Source: CAYURP01 sp964447175 (GTDB taxonomy: Bacteria > Zixibacteria > MSB-5A5 > SM23-73-2). Taken from it: DNA of 64,000 nucleotides. Numbering within the stretch: position 1 is the first letter of the stretch; the number at the start of each line of letters is the position of its first letter. The position numbers and the translations under genes were made by a program. Positions 1-7,439 of this stretch are shown here, piece by piece. The notes below the pieces were generated by a model. The model saw nothing but the letters and a program-made list of their open reading frames with translations. It made no database searches and had not been told where the DNA came from. The stretch is from assembly GCA_964447175.1 (NCBI GenBank), contig CAYURP010000001.1, forward strand, positions 1-64,000, read 5' to 3'.

Positions 1-1
1 T

Positions 2-793
2 GTAAACCATAAGATTTGGGAGAATCTGAAGGTCGAAACCTTCATGAAAAATTTCGATGAGGCCAAGAAGATGGGTGCGGTGGCGCTTTTCGGAGAAAAA
101 TATGAAGACAAAGTGAGAGTGGTGAAGAGCGGTGATTTTTCCATGGAGTTGTGCGGGGGAACACACGTGAATGCTACAGGAGAAATTGGTTTGTTTAAGA
201 TAATTTCAGAAACCTCCATCGCTGCTGGAATAAGAAGGATCGAGGCTGTTACCGGAGAGGCTGCCTACAGGATGGTAAAGGAGCAAAGTGAAGTCCTGAA
301 GGAGCTGGAGGAGTCCTTGAAAACCAAAGGAACTCAGTTGAAAGATAAGGTTGAGGAATTGGTTAAAAGTAACAAGCAATTGGAGAAAAAGCTTAAAACT
401 GTCCAGGCCAAGACCGCCAGAGTAAAAATAGAGGATTTAGAAAAGAAGGCCATCAGACTTGATTCCATAGATATAATAGCCTACAAAGCTGATGTGGATA
501 CAAGAGAAGCGCTACTTGAATTAGGCGATGCTGTCCGGGAGAAGTTGAAATCCACGGTGGGGGTTTTGTCTGCTGTTTTTGACAACAAGATAGCATTTGT
601 TGCTGTGGTCACAGATGATTTGATAAAAGAAAAATCCCTGAAAGCCGGGGATATCGTAAAGGAGGTAGCTAAGTTAACTGGCGGTTCGGGTGGTGGTAAA
701 CCCCATTTAGCTCAGGCAGGAGGCAAGGACGTTTCCAAATTAGATAAAGCATTGAAAGAGTTACCCAGGATAGTAAAAAAGATGTTGAAATAG
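2..793 (+). CDS. alaS: Alanyl-tRNA synthetase, C-terminal part (5' end outside window)
   Basis: The frame is open from base 2, so the protein enters from outside the window; the first internal ATG at 44 is not its start. The piece covers the end of the editing (second additional) domain, with the metal-binding ELCGGTHV motif around 150-175 and the SEtSIAAGIRRIEAVTG segment typical of AlaRS, then a long coiled-coil stretch (Lys/Glu-rich, about bases 280-450) and the C-Ala DHHA1 domain ending in the glycine-rich GGSGGGKPHLAQAGG motif. AlaRS charges tRNA-Ala and hydrolyses mischarged Ser/Gly-tRNA-Ala in the cytoplasm. All features visible are normal for the family, and identity is secure. Confidence 0.97.
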   Translation, partial: VNHKIWENLKVETFMKNFDEAKKMGAVALFGEKYEDKVRVVKSGDFSMELCGGTHVNATGEIGLFKIISETSIAAGIRRIEAVTGEAAYRMVKEQSEVLKELEESLKTKGTQLKDKVEELVKSNKQLEKKLKTVQAKTARVKIEDLEKKAIRLDSIDIIAYKADVDTREALLELGDAVREKLKSTVGVLSAVFDNKIAFVAVVTDDLIKEKSLKAGDIVKEVAKLTGGSGGGKPHLAQAGGKDVSKLDKALKELPRIVKKMLK

Positions 794-862
794 ATTTTAA
801 AATCTGGAGTGTGAACATTTATGTTCACCAGATCTGTAGAAAAATATTCAGCTTTAAAAAAA

Positions 863-884
863 GCACGAATAAATTCGTGCCTAC
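863..884 (-). repeat. GTAG-headed REP-like hairpin
   Basis: GCACGAATAAATTCGTGC (863-880) is a perfect 8-bp stem with an AA loop, followed by CTAC. Read on the minus strand it is GTAG plus hairpin, the layout of bacterial REP elements. A compensated sister copy is at 1078-1099. Confidence 0.7.
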
Positions 885-910
885 AAACTGTAGAGAAAGA
901 GAGATAATAT

Positions 911-1087
911 ATGGAGACCTTAATTGGTGCAGTAGTGTGTGGGATTTTTGGAATTATTTGTTCTATGATTGCCAGGAATAAGAACCGTAGTACCGCAGGA
1001 TGGTTTTTTGTAGGATTTTGCCTTGCTCCGATTGGACTGATAATCATTGCACTGTTAAAACCAAAGCCTATAGTAGAGCATGAATAA
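911..1087 (+). CDS. Small two-helix membrane protein, 58 aa
   Basis: Short ORF beginning METLIGAVVCG and ending KPKPIVEHE. Hydropathy by eye gives two membrane segments, about residues 4-20 and 31-49, separated by a short basic turn (ARNKNRSTAG), so it is probably a hairpin inner-membrane protein. The pattern resembles small phage-superinfection-immunity/YqaE-like and DUF-type two-helix proteins, but I do not recognise a family. A weak purine-rich stretch (AGAGAAAGAGAG, 892-903) precedes it. It is bracketed by two near-identical REP-like hairpins (863-884 and 1078-1099), and its last four codons and stop lie inside the second one, so its C-terminus was probably reshaped by the repeat. Existence as a real gene is likely but unproven. 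Confidence 0.55.
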   Translation: METLIGAVVCGIFGIICSMIARNKNRSTAGWFFVGFCLAPIGLIIIALLKPKPIVEHE

Positions 1088-1099
1088 ATTCATGCCTAC
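1078..1099 (-). repeat. GTAG-headed REP-like hairpin, compensated copy
   Basis: GCATGAATAAATTCATGC (1078-1095) followed by CTAC. It differs from the copy at 863 by one C-G to T-A exchange on both stem arms, so pairing is kept. It overlaps the end of the 58-aa ORF and lies just before the GGGPS-like gene. Confidence 0.7.
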
Positions 1100-1115
1100 A
1101 AATGTCGTACTCCAA

Positions 1116-1874
1116 ATGAGAAGGAAATTGAGCACATATCAGAAAATATTAAAGGTTGCTGAGGAAAAAGGTGCAGGTTTTTTTGTTCTTCTGGACCCCG
1201 ACCGTCTGCCAATAGAGAAATTGGTGGAGCTGGCAAAAAAATCTGAGGAATCTGGTGCAGACGGGTTCCTTGTGGGATCAAGTCTTCTTCTTTCCACGCG
1301 GTTCGATGATGCTATAAAGGAATTAAAGAAGAATGTATCTTCTCCGATTATAATTTTTCCTGGAAATGCCAATCAGGTTTCAAAATACGCTGATGCCATA
1401 TTGTTTTTATCTTTGATCTCAGGCAGAAATCCACAGCTTCTGATCGGGGAACAGGTCAAAGCTGCACCGGTAATAAAAGAATTCGGATTAGAGCCCATTC
1501 CCACCGGATACATCCTCATAGAATCGGGCAAGGCTACATCTGTTCAATTTTTGAGCAGCACCCAGCCTATACCCAAGGATAAGCCGGACATAGCCTGTGC
1601 TCACGCTTTAGCAGCAGAGTATATGGGGATGAAGTTGGTTTTTTTAGAAGCCGGTTCAGGAGCAGACAACCCTGTTCCTGATAATATCATAAAAGAGGTG
1701 AGGGATTTTATCTCGCTTCCCATAATAGTTGGTGGTGGAGTTAAAACGCCGGAGCAGGCAGAGGGCAAGGTCAAATCCGGGGCAAGCTTTGTAATAATCG
1801 GAAACGCCCTGGAGAAAAATCCAGACGGAAACATTTTAAAGGAGTTTGCCAAGGCAATACACTGGAAAGGATGA
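1116..1874 (+). CDS. Geranylgeranylglyceryl/heptaprenylglyceryl phosphate synthase family (GGGPS/PcrB)
   Basis: A TIM-barrel prenyltransferase of about 252 residues. It shows the family landmarks: LLDPDRLP near the start, GADGFLVGSSLL, FPGNANQVSKYADAILFLSLISGRNPQ, GYILIESGKATSV, FLEAGSGADNPVP and the phosphate-binding IIVGGGVKTPEQA ... VIIGNALE. The family joins sn-glycerol-1-phosphate to a polyprenyl diphosphate, the first committed step of archaeal-type ether lipids; many FCB bacteria carry such genes, while PcrB in Firmicutes makes heptaprenylglyceryl phosphate. An upstream ATG at 1080 is in frame but lies inside a REP-like hairpin, so I start at 1116, where the protein begins MRRKLSTYQKIL like relatives; neither start has a clear Shine-Dalgarno. 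Chain-length specificity cannot be read from sequence alone. Confidence 0.88.
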   Translation: MRRKLSTYQKILKVAEEKGAGFFVLLDPDRLPIEKLVELAKKSEESGADGFLVGSSLLLSTRFDDAIKELKKNVSSPIIIFPGNANQVSKYADAILFLSLISGRNPQLLIGEQVKAAPVIKEFGLEPIPTGYILIESGKATSVQFLSSTQPIPKDKPDIACAHALAAEYMGMKLVFLEAGSGADNPVPDNIIKEVRDFISLPIIVGGGVKTPEQAEGKVKSGASFVIIGNALEKNPDGNILKEFAKAIHWKG

Positions 1875-1926
1875 AATTTTCCAGAACGTGACTTGAGTCA
1901 GATTCTGGTTTTCCTTTGGAGGCTTT

Positions 1927-3624
1927 ATGAGGAAACATAGAATCTTAGAAGTTTTTGTCAGTAGTTTATTATTTACTATGTGGACACTCCCAGCATTTGC
2001 TCAGGTTGATACCGCTTGGGTGAGAAGATACAACGGACCGGGAAACGCCCTCGATGTAGCTACAGATATTGCTGTAGATTATCTTGGGAATGTTTATGTA
2101 ACTGGATATAGTAATCAGAATCCCTCTGGAAGTCCCAATCCAAACTCTGACTATGCCACAATTAAGTATTATTCTAATGGAGAAATCGATTGGATACGGA
2201 GATACAACGGGCCCAGAAATTTCAGTGATAGACCGAATGCTATAACTGTGGACGGTTGGGGTAACGCCTATGTAACTGGATTTAGTTCAGATATAGGCTT
2301 AGATTATGCCACCATAAAATATGATTCCAATGGCAATAGGATCTGGTTGCGAAGATACAATGGTCCGGCAAACTCAGAGGACGAAGCTAAAGCCATAGCG
2401 TTGGATAATTCTGGTAATATCTATGTAACTGGATACAGTAAGGGGGATGAGAGCAAAAATGATTATTTAACTATAAAGTATTATCCCAATGGAGATACTG
2501 CCTGGATTAGAAGATATAACGCAGCAGGAAATGGTGACGATCAGGCTTGTGCCGTAGCAGTAGACGCTTCCAACAATGTCTACGTAACCGGCTACAGTGA
2601 CCAGGACACCGGCGCTAGTCATAACTATGACTATATCACTATAAAGTACGACTCAGAGGGAAATGAGCTCTGGGTTAGAGGCTACAACGGACCAGGAAAT
2701 AGCACTGATCGTGCCTCGGCCATAGCTGTAGGCAATTCTGGTACTGTTTACGTGACTGGATATAGCATGGGCATTGATACATATCAGGATTACGCCACTA
2801 TTAAATATTATTGCATTGGAGATACTGCCTGGGTGAGAAGATACAACGGATCGGGAAATAATAAGGATCAACCCTGTGCTATAGCTGTGGATGGCTCAAA
2901 CAATATCTATGTAACCGGAACAAGTATTGCTACCGGTACATCTCCCGACTATGCGACTGTAAAGTATGATATGGACGGTAATGAGCTATGGGTTAGAAGA
3001 TACAATGGTCCACTTGGGGATTACGATGAAGCTTACGCTATAACAGTAGACATCTATAGCAATGTCTATGTGACTGGAAGAAGTATAGGGGACTATACAA
3101 CTCAATTTGACTATGCTACCATCAGATATGATTCATCTGGCAATGAAATCTGGGTGAAAAGATACAGGGAATCAGCATTTGGAGATGATTATGCATATGA
3201 TGTAGCCGTAGATGCAGGTGGTAACGTATATGTCACCGGAGCTGGTTATCAAAGTCCATATCCATTTGAATACTACGATTTTGCTACGATCAAGTATGTG
3301 CAGAAGCAGACTTTTGTTGAAGAAGAAAATAAAGAGAATACGATTCTGTCTTTTGTTCTGTCCCAGAATTATCCCAATCCTTTTAATCCTCAGACGGTTA
3401 TTGAATACTCTCTTAATTCTCCTTCAGAGGTGAGCTTAAGAATTTTTAATATTAAAGGACAACTGGTTAAAACGTTGATAGACGGTTATCGAGAAAGAGG
3501 ATTTCATCAAGTATTCTGGGACGGAACTGATCAAAAAGGGAAAAAGACGTCAAGTGGTATTTATTTTTATCAGCTTAAAGCAAGAGATAATGTAGAAGTT
3601 AAGAAAATGGTTAAATTGAGATAG
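1927..3624 (+). CDS. Secreted SBBP beta-propeller protein with C-terminal sorting domain
   Basis: 565 residues. A signal peptide (MRKHR..., cleavage likely after PAFAQ near residue 26) is followed by about eight repeats of roughly 57 residues with the pattern W(V/I)RRYNGP..N..D.A.AIAVD..GNVYVTGYS....DYATIKYD.NG, the seven-bladed-propeller SBBP repeat. From about residue 470 comes a sorting domain: NYPNPFNP, LRIFNIKGQLVKTL, WDGTDQKGKKTSSGIYFYQL and terminal KKMVKLR, typical of type IX secretion substrates and relatives in FCB bacteria. Expected at the cell surface or outside the cell; ligand unknown. RBS TTTGGAGG precedes the ATG. It stands alone between the GGGPS gene and hairpin repeats. Confidence 0.9.
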   Translation: MRKHRILEVFVSSLLFTMWTLPAFAQVDTAWVRRYNGPGNALDVATDIAVDYLGNVYVTGYSNQNPSGSPNPNSDYATIKYYSNGEIDWIRRYNGPRNFSDRPNAITVDGWGNAYVTGFSSDIGLDYATIKYDSNGNRIWLRRYNGPANSEDEAKAIALDNSGNIYVTGYSKGDESKNDYLTIKYYPNGDTAWIRRYNAAGNGDDQACAVAVDASNNVYVTGYSDQDTGASHNYDYITIKYDSEGNELWVRGYNGPGNSTDRASAIAVGNSGTVYVTGYSMGIDTYQDYATIKYYCIGDTAWVRRYNGSGNNKDQPCAIAVDGSNNIYVTGTSIATGTSPDYATVKYDMDGNELWVRRYNGPLGDYDEAYAITVDIYSNVYVTGRSIGDYTTQFDYATIRYDSSGNEIWVKRYRESAFGDDYAYDVAVDAGGNVYVTGAGYQSPYPFEYYDFATIKYVQKQTFVEEENKENTILSFVLSQNYPNPFNPQTVIEYSLNSPSEVSLRIFNIKGQLVKTLIDGYRERGFHQVFWDGTDQKGKKTSSGIYFYQLKARDNVEVKKMVKLR

Positions 3625-3635
3625 ATTTAAGAAAT

Positions 3636-3727
3636 GTAGGGGAGACCCTCGTGGTCTCCCTAAAAAGGGAGGGGATCCCCCGCCTCTGGCGGGGGATTTC
3701 GCCAAGCTCAACAAGCCACTCCCCTAC
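3636..3727. repeat. Inverted pair of GTAG-headed hairpins
   Basis: Left unit: GTAG, then GGGAGACC / GGTCTCCC around a 5-base loop (3636-3660). Right part: CCCCCGCC / GGCGGGGG hairpin, ending CTCCCCTAC at 3727. The outer nine bases GTAGGGGAG and CTCCCCTAC are exact inverted repeats, so the 92-bp block is a BIME-like composite. It may also terminate the upstream gene. Confidence 0.65.
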
Positions 3728-3780
3728 AAAAAGCTATATGAAAACTGAAAAGATGGTAAAATTGAGATAATCGAAAATAG

Positions 3781-3841
3781 GTAGCCGCAACCTTTAGGTT
3801 GCGTAAGCAGAGTTTAGTCCCGCTGGAAGCGGGGCAGCTAC
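3781..3841. repeat. Second inverted pair of GTAG-headed hairpins
   Basis: GTAGC plus CGCAACC-TTTA-GGTTGCG (3781-3803), then CCCGC-TGGAA-GCGGG and CTAC (3819-3841). Same architecture as 3636-3727 with unrelated stem sequences; it lies immediately upstream of gmhA. Confidence 0.6.
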
Positions 3842-3851
3842 CCAAACAGAT

Positions 3852-4448
3852 ATGAAGATGAAAGAGGAACAAAAATCAATAGCCAAAGCTCAGATTGATA
3901 ATAGTATCGCTCTAAAAGAGAAGATTAAGTCAGTGGAGTTTCTGGAGAAGATTGTCAGGTTAGCTGATGAGTTCACTGATTGTATAAAATCTGGTGGCAA
4001 GATTCTTCTCTGTGGTAACGGCGGTTCGGCTGCTGATTGCCAGCATATTGCGGGTGAGCTTGTGGTGAGATTAAACTCGGATTCCCAACGCGAAGCTTTA
4101 CCTGCTATAGCTCTGACTGTTAATCCCTCTGTTGTTACTGCTGCAGCCAATGATTTCGGTTTTGAGAGGATATTCTCCAGGCAGGTAGAAGCATTGGGCA
4201 GTCCAGGGGATTACCTTTTGTGCATAACTACCTCGGGGAATTCCCCTAACCTTATTTTTGCCTGTGAAGCTGCTAAAAAGAAAGGTTTAAAAACGTTTGC
4301 CCTGTTGGGAAAAGGGGGCGGCAAACTAAAGGATCTGGTTGATTTTTCCCTTGTTGTTCCCTCTGATGATACCCAGCGGATTCAGGAGGTGCATATCACC
4401 ATCGGGCATATACTGGTCTTGCTTATTGAAAAGAATTTGATGGATTAA
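3852..4448 (+). CDS. gmhA: Phosphoheptose isomerase (GmhA-type SIS protein)
   Basis: 198 residues forming one SIS domain. Motifs: LLCGNGGSAADCQHIAGELV (about 52-71), ALPAIALTVNPSVVTAAANDFGFE, FSRQVEALGSPGDYLLCITTSGNSPN and RIQEVHITIGHILVLLIE. This is the pattern of sedoheptulose-7-phosphate isomerases, which make D-glycero-D-manno-heptose 7-phosphate for lipopolysaccharide core. Two in-frame starts (3852 and 3858) are six bases apart. Its stop overlaps the start of the next gene (TAATG at 4446-4450), suggesting translational coupling with an O-antigen ligase, which fits a surface-polysaccharide role. Confidence 0.92.
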   Translation: MKMKEEQKSIAKAQIDNSIALKEKIKSVEFLEKIVRLADEFTDCIKSGGKILLCGNGGSAADCQHIAGELVVRLNSDSQREALPAIALTVNPSVVTAAANDFGFERIFSRQVEALGSPGDYLLCITTSGNSPNLIFACEAAKKKGLKTFALLGKGGGKLKDLVDFSLVVPSDDTQRIQEVHITIGHILVLLIEKNLMD

Positions 4449-5704
4449 TGTCCGCGGTCGGCAGTCCGCTGACGGCGGACAGAAACTTCATTATGTGCTC
4501 CAAATTTCATCCCCAGCAAATAATTAAATTCGGTTTGATCATCTTTGCCATCTTCTCCCCTTTTTCCATATCTGGAGCCCAGATCGGTTTTGGTATAGCC
4601 CTTTTAGGATGGTTATTTAAAATCCTCTGGACAAAAAAGCTCTCCTGGCAGAGTTCCTTCTGGGATAAACCCGTTCTGATTTACCTTGCAGCAGTCGCTG
4701 TATCCATCATCTTCTCACAGGACTTTCTGAAAAGTCTAAGTTCTTTTAAAGATGAATGGCTTTTACTTCTTTTTTTTCTTCTGGTTAACAATTTAAATGA
4801 TTTGAAATTTACACGAAGACTTCTGGATATCCTTATCGGGATGTCTGTTATAGTGGCGATCTATGCCATTTTCCAGCACTTTTCTGGTCAGGATTTCTAT
4901 CACCAGAGGATTTTAGAGGAGGTATGGGGGACTGGAAAATACAGGGTTCTGGGCAACTTCAGCATACCCTTAACCTACGGGTTCTATTCCATGGTGATGG
5001 GTATCTTGAGTTTCTGTCTGGGTGCCTTTGAGAAGGAAAATAATAAAAAGATTTTTTACTATACAGCTTCCCTGATTTGCGTGACGGGTAATCTTTTCTC
5101 ATATACCAGATCTACCCTATTTGGTCAGCTGGCTGGTTTTGTGGTCTTTTTCTATTTGAGTTCGGTGAAGAAAAGGAAATTCGAATTTACTTTGGTGGTG
5201 GTCTATTTTGTGATGATGTTTTTGATCGATCCTCTGATCTTTTTAAAATTTAAGGAGATCGGTCATGAGACTGTACCCTTTGAAAGAGTGATTATCTGGT
5301 TAACCTCTTTGAGGATTTTTATAGATCATCCCATTACTGGTATAGGATTTGGGAATTTCATGAGGTTTTATGAACAATATGTGAGGGCTCCTACTCAAAT
5401 TTTTGGTCATGCCCACAACGATTTCTTGAATGTAGCAGTTAATGCTGGTATAATTGGATTTTCCGCTTTTGTCTGGCTCTGGATAAAAGCCTGGAGAGGT
5501 CTCAGAGAGATTTACCAAAAAACTGAAGATGATGGGTTTAAGCCCTTGATACTGGCTGGTTTTATTGCAGTCCCAGCGTATCTGGTGGCGTCTCAATTTC
5601 AATGTTATTATACCGATGCTATGGATAATATGATTCTCTTTTTTGTTCTGGGGATGGCAGTTTCAGCCGGGCTGGTTTACCAAAAGAGGTCAACAAAACA
5701 GTAA
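4448..5704 (+). CDS. O-antigen ligase/polymerase family membrane protein
   Basis: 418 residues with about ten to eleven hydrophobic segments and the Wzy_C/WaaL-type region near residues 270-330, including FERVIIWLTSLRIFIDHPITGIGFGN and the HAHND motif, typical of O-antigen ligases. The family transfers undecaprenyl-linked polysaccharide to lipid A core or polymerises it at the periplasmic face. It overlaps gmhA by one base (TAATG). The first 10 codons fall in an imperfect palindrome (4450-4480, stem GTCCGC), so the true start could be the ATG at 4493, where the protein would start just before the first membrane helix. Substrate not predictable. Confidence 0.85.
   Translation: MSAVGSPLTADRNFIMCSKFHPQQIIKFGLIIFAIFSPFSISGAQIGFGIALLGWLFKILWTKKLSWQSSFWDKPVLIYLAAVAVSIIFSQDFLKSLSSFKDEWLLLLFFLLVNNLNDLKFTRRLLDILIGMSVIVAIYAIFQHFSGQDFYHQRILEEVWGTGKYRVLGNFSIPLTYGFYSMVMGILSFCLGAFEKENNKKIFYYTASLICVTGNLFSYTRSTLFGQLAGFVVFFYLSSVKKRKFEFTLVVVYFVMMFLIDPLIFLKFKEIGHETVPFERVIIWLTSLRIFIDHPITGIGFGNFMRFYEQYVRAPTQIFGHAHNDFLNVAVNAGIIGFSAFVWLWIKAWRGLREIYQKTEDDGFKPLILAGFIAVPAYLVASQFQCYYTDAMDNMILFFVLGMAVSAGLVYQKRSTKQ
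4450..4480. repeat. Imperfect GC-rich palindrome at start of ligase gene
   Basis: GTCCGCGGTCGGC and GCTGACGGCGGAC are inverted with 11 of 13 bases paired around a 5-base loop. It covers the first codons of the ligase ORF. Confidence 0.5.
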
Positions 5705-5766
5705 AATTTGACTTGACTTACGTAATTAGATTGTTAAATTAAATGGTCAGATGAAATCAAATTGCT

Positions 5767-6033
5767 ATGGCTAAAAAAGAAAAAAAGATCAAGGAAAAAC
5801 CCAAAAAGCCGACAAGAAGGCCCAAGGTTGAGCTTCCTTTTGGACCAAGAAACTACACCTGGTTTGGCATCGGCATACTGGTAATCGTAATCGGGTATAT
5901 ATTCTTAGCAATGGGCTCCATGACCTTAGCTCCCATTCTTCTGGTTGCGGGATACTGCATGATAATTCCCATTTCCATAATTATATCCAGCGAGAAGAAA
6001 AAGGAAGTGGAGAAGTCAGAGCCTGAGGCATAG
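5767..6033 (+). CDS. Small membrane protein, DUF3098-like
   Basis: 88 residues. A very basic N-terminus (about 25 residues, Lys/Arg/Pro-rich), then ELPFGPRNYTWFGIGILVIVIGYIFLAMG and a second hydrophobic segment before a charged tail (SSEKKKEVEKSEPEA). The FG..NY...GIG.L.I.IGY/F pattern resembles DUF3098 membrane proteins of Bacteroidetes; function unknown there. Two helices with both ends probably cytoplasmic. It lies between the O-antigen ligase and the tRNA pair, with no convincing operon partner. Confidence 0.7.
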   Translation: MAKKEKKIKEKPKKPTRRPKVELPFGPRNYTWFGIGILVIVIGYIFLAMGSMTLAPILLVAGYCMIIPISIIISSEKKKEVEKSEPEA

Positions 6034-6144
6034 TATTTTCCCGGTTGATACGTTAACCGATAATTCTATCAAGTTATAATTGAATAGATAAGCTCTTTGA
6101 CATTATACTTTGAACAGTCAACCGTGAACTGTTTACTGAATTCC

Positions 6145-6219
6145 GGGCGGTTAGCTCAGTTGGTTTAGAGTGTCTGCCTTACACGCAGAAGGTCACTGGT
6201 TCGACCCCAGTACCGCCCA
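6145..6219 (+). tRNA. tRNA-Val (UAC)
   Basis: Acceptor GGGCGGT (6145-6151) pairs with ACCGCCC (6212-6218), discriminator A at 6219. D-arm TAGCTCAGTTGG; anticodon stem TCTGC/GCAGA around loop CTTACAC gives anticodon TAC; T-arm ACTGG-TTCGACC-CCAGT. CCA is not encoded. Confidence 0.96.
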
Positions 6220-6233
6220 GTGAAAAAGTTGTT

Positions 6234-6299
6234 AGTTGATAGTTTTTAGTAGATGGAAAATGATTTATACTAACTACTATCTACTATTTACTATCAACT
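6234..6299. repeat. Long inverted repeat between the two tRNA genes
   Basis: AGTTGATAGT (6234-6243) and ACTATCAACT (6290-6299) are exact inverted arms, with inner AGTAGAT (6248-6254) and ATCTACT (6279-6285). The left arm shares GTTGTTAGTTGATAG with dispersed repeats at about 9870, 11893 and 13950. Confidence 0.6.
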
Positions 6300-6308
6300 G
6301 TCGAAGAC

Positions 6309-6388
6309 GGGGTCGTAGTTCAGCATTTGGTTAGAACGCTGGCCTGTCAAGCCAGAGGTCGCGAGTTCGAGTCTCGTCGGCCCCGCCA
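6309..6388 (+). tRNA. tRNA-Asp (GUC), CCA encoded
   Basis: Acceptor GGGGTCG (6309-6315) pairs with CGGCCCC (6378-6384, one G-T pair), then G and CCA. Anticodon stem CTGGC/GCCAG with loop CTGTCAA gives GTC. T-arm contains GTTCGAG. Pieces of this gene recur downstream (for example 8971-9000, 9953-9996, 14030-14096). Confidence 0.96.
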
Positions 6389-6416
6389 GTGAATCCTCTC
6401 GTTCGAATCATCTTAG

Positions 6417-6446
6417 CGCCTGATATTACCTTTTCAGGCGTTTTTT
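6417..6446 (+). terminator. Rho-independent terminator after the tRNAs
   Basis: CGCCTGA (6417-6423) pairs with TCAGGCG (6434-6440) and is followed directly by six T residues. Confidence 0.85.
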
Positions 6447-6874
6447 CTTTTCTATCAGATTATTTCTCTCATTTTCACTGCACAAAGAAGAGCTTGCAAT
6501 AAACACTTCACTGCTTATATTATTTTTTACATTAGTTCGCATTCATTTCAAATCAAAAGAGGATTCATGAAAAGTATGTTTTTGATTTATGGATTTGTTT
6601 CGCTGCGATTCGCACACATAGCACGCTTTCTGCTTGCAGGCTTATACTCGTTCTTCGGTCCACTGGTGTAAGGAGCACGGGGTCCTATCCTACTATCTTC
6701 CGGGAATGAAATCGCAAATTTTTGCTTCGGGAATCGTATCCGCTGAGCCGAATTCAATTTTCAAATATGCAAAGACCGTTTCTGGATCAAAGAAGTGAAG
6801 CACGGCAGAGCATGACATCTGGAAGAATTTTTAAAATTTTTTGAACTAATTCCAGCTAAAAACGACTAAGTAAT
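6447..6874. other. Intergenic, 428 bp
   Basis: No gene or RNA recognised. Close to the end lies GAAC (6843-6846), 16 bases, then CGAC (6863-6866), a possible ECF-type promoter for the following sigma gene; weak evidence. Confidence 0.3.
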
Positions 6875-7423
6875 ATGATGAATAACGATCTTCAAAATTG
6901 TGACAGACAAGCGCTTAATGCTTTGTTTGAAAAATTTAGCGGTAAGATATACAAATCCGCAATATTCCTCACTGACAGCCGAGAAGAAGCGGAAGATATT
7001 GTGCAAGAAACCTTTATGAGGGCTTATCGCTACATACATAGATTCAATGGGCGATCAACCTTTTATACCTGGCTTTACAGAATTTTCATAAATGTGACTC
7101 ATGATTTGAGAAGAAAAAAATATATTCATGAAAGGTTTTTAAGCAAATATAGAATCGAACAACGTACCGATTCCATTGAAGATCCAATAAACGATTTGAA
7201 TAAAGATACATTTACCCAATCTCTGCAAGATGCATTGAAGCGTCAAAAGCTCAGGCACAGGGAAATTATTGTGTTAAGATTTTTCGAGGATTTAAAGCTG
7301 GAGGAAATTGCAGAGAGATTGAATATTAGTATAGGCACTGTGAAATCAAGATTGCATATAGCTTTGAAAAAAATTAAAAAGTCAATTGGAAACATTGAAC
7401 AATTTGCAAATACAAACGACTAA
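6875..7423 (+). CDS. ECF-family RNA polymerase sigma factor
   Basis: 182 residues in two blocks. Region 2 (about 10-85) has LFEKFSGKIYKSA, EEAEDIVQETFMRAYRY and TFYTWLYRIFINVTHDLRRKK; region 4 (about 120-172) has LRHREIIVLRFFEDLKLEEIAERLNISIGTVKSRLHIALKKIK, a helix-turn-helix. This is an extracytoplasmic-function sigma factor that redirects RNA polymerase. It is followed 16 bases later by a zinc-finger anti-sigma factor and then a secreted STN protein, forming a probable operon. No Shine-Dalgarno is visible before either ATG (6875, 6878); a GAAC-N16-CGAC motif ends nine bases upstream, which would fit an autoregulated, nearly leaderless transcript, but this is inference. Confidence 0.93.
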   Translation: MMNNDLQNCDRQALNALFEKFSGKIYKSAIFLTDSREEAEDIVQETFMRAYRYIHRFNGRSTFYTWLYRIFINVTHDLRRKKYIHERFLSKYRIEQRTDSIEDPINDLNKDTFTQSLQDALKRQKLRHREIIVLRFFEDLKLEEIAERLNISIGTVKSRLHIALKKIKKSIGNIEQFANTND

Positions 7424-7439
7424 ATATATGGAGAAAGCA

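Noticed and set aside
712..1047. Minus-strand ORF of 111 aa
   Set aside because: Overlaps the end of alaS and the 58-aa ORF, composition is Pro/Thr/Phe-rich without domain pattern; a shadow.
6097..6125. TTGACA at 6097 as promoter of the tRNA pair
   Set aside because: No acceptable -10 at 16-18 bp; TATAAT at 6075 has no good -35 either.
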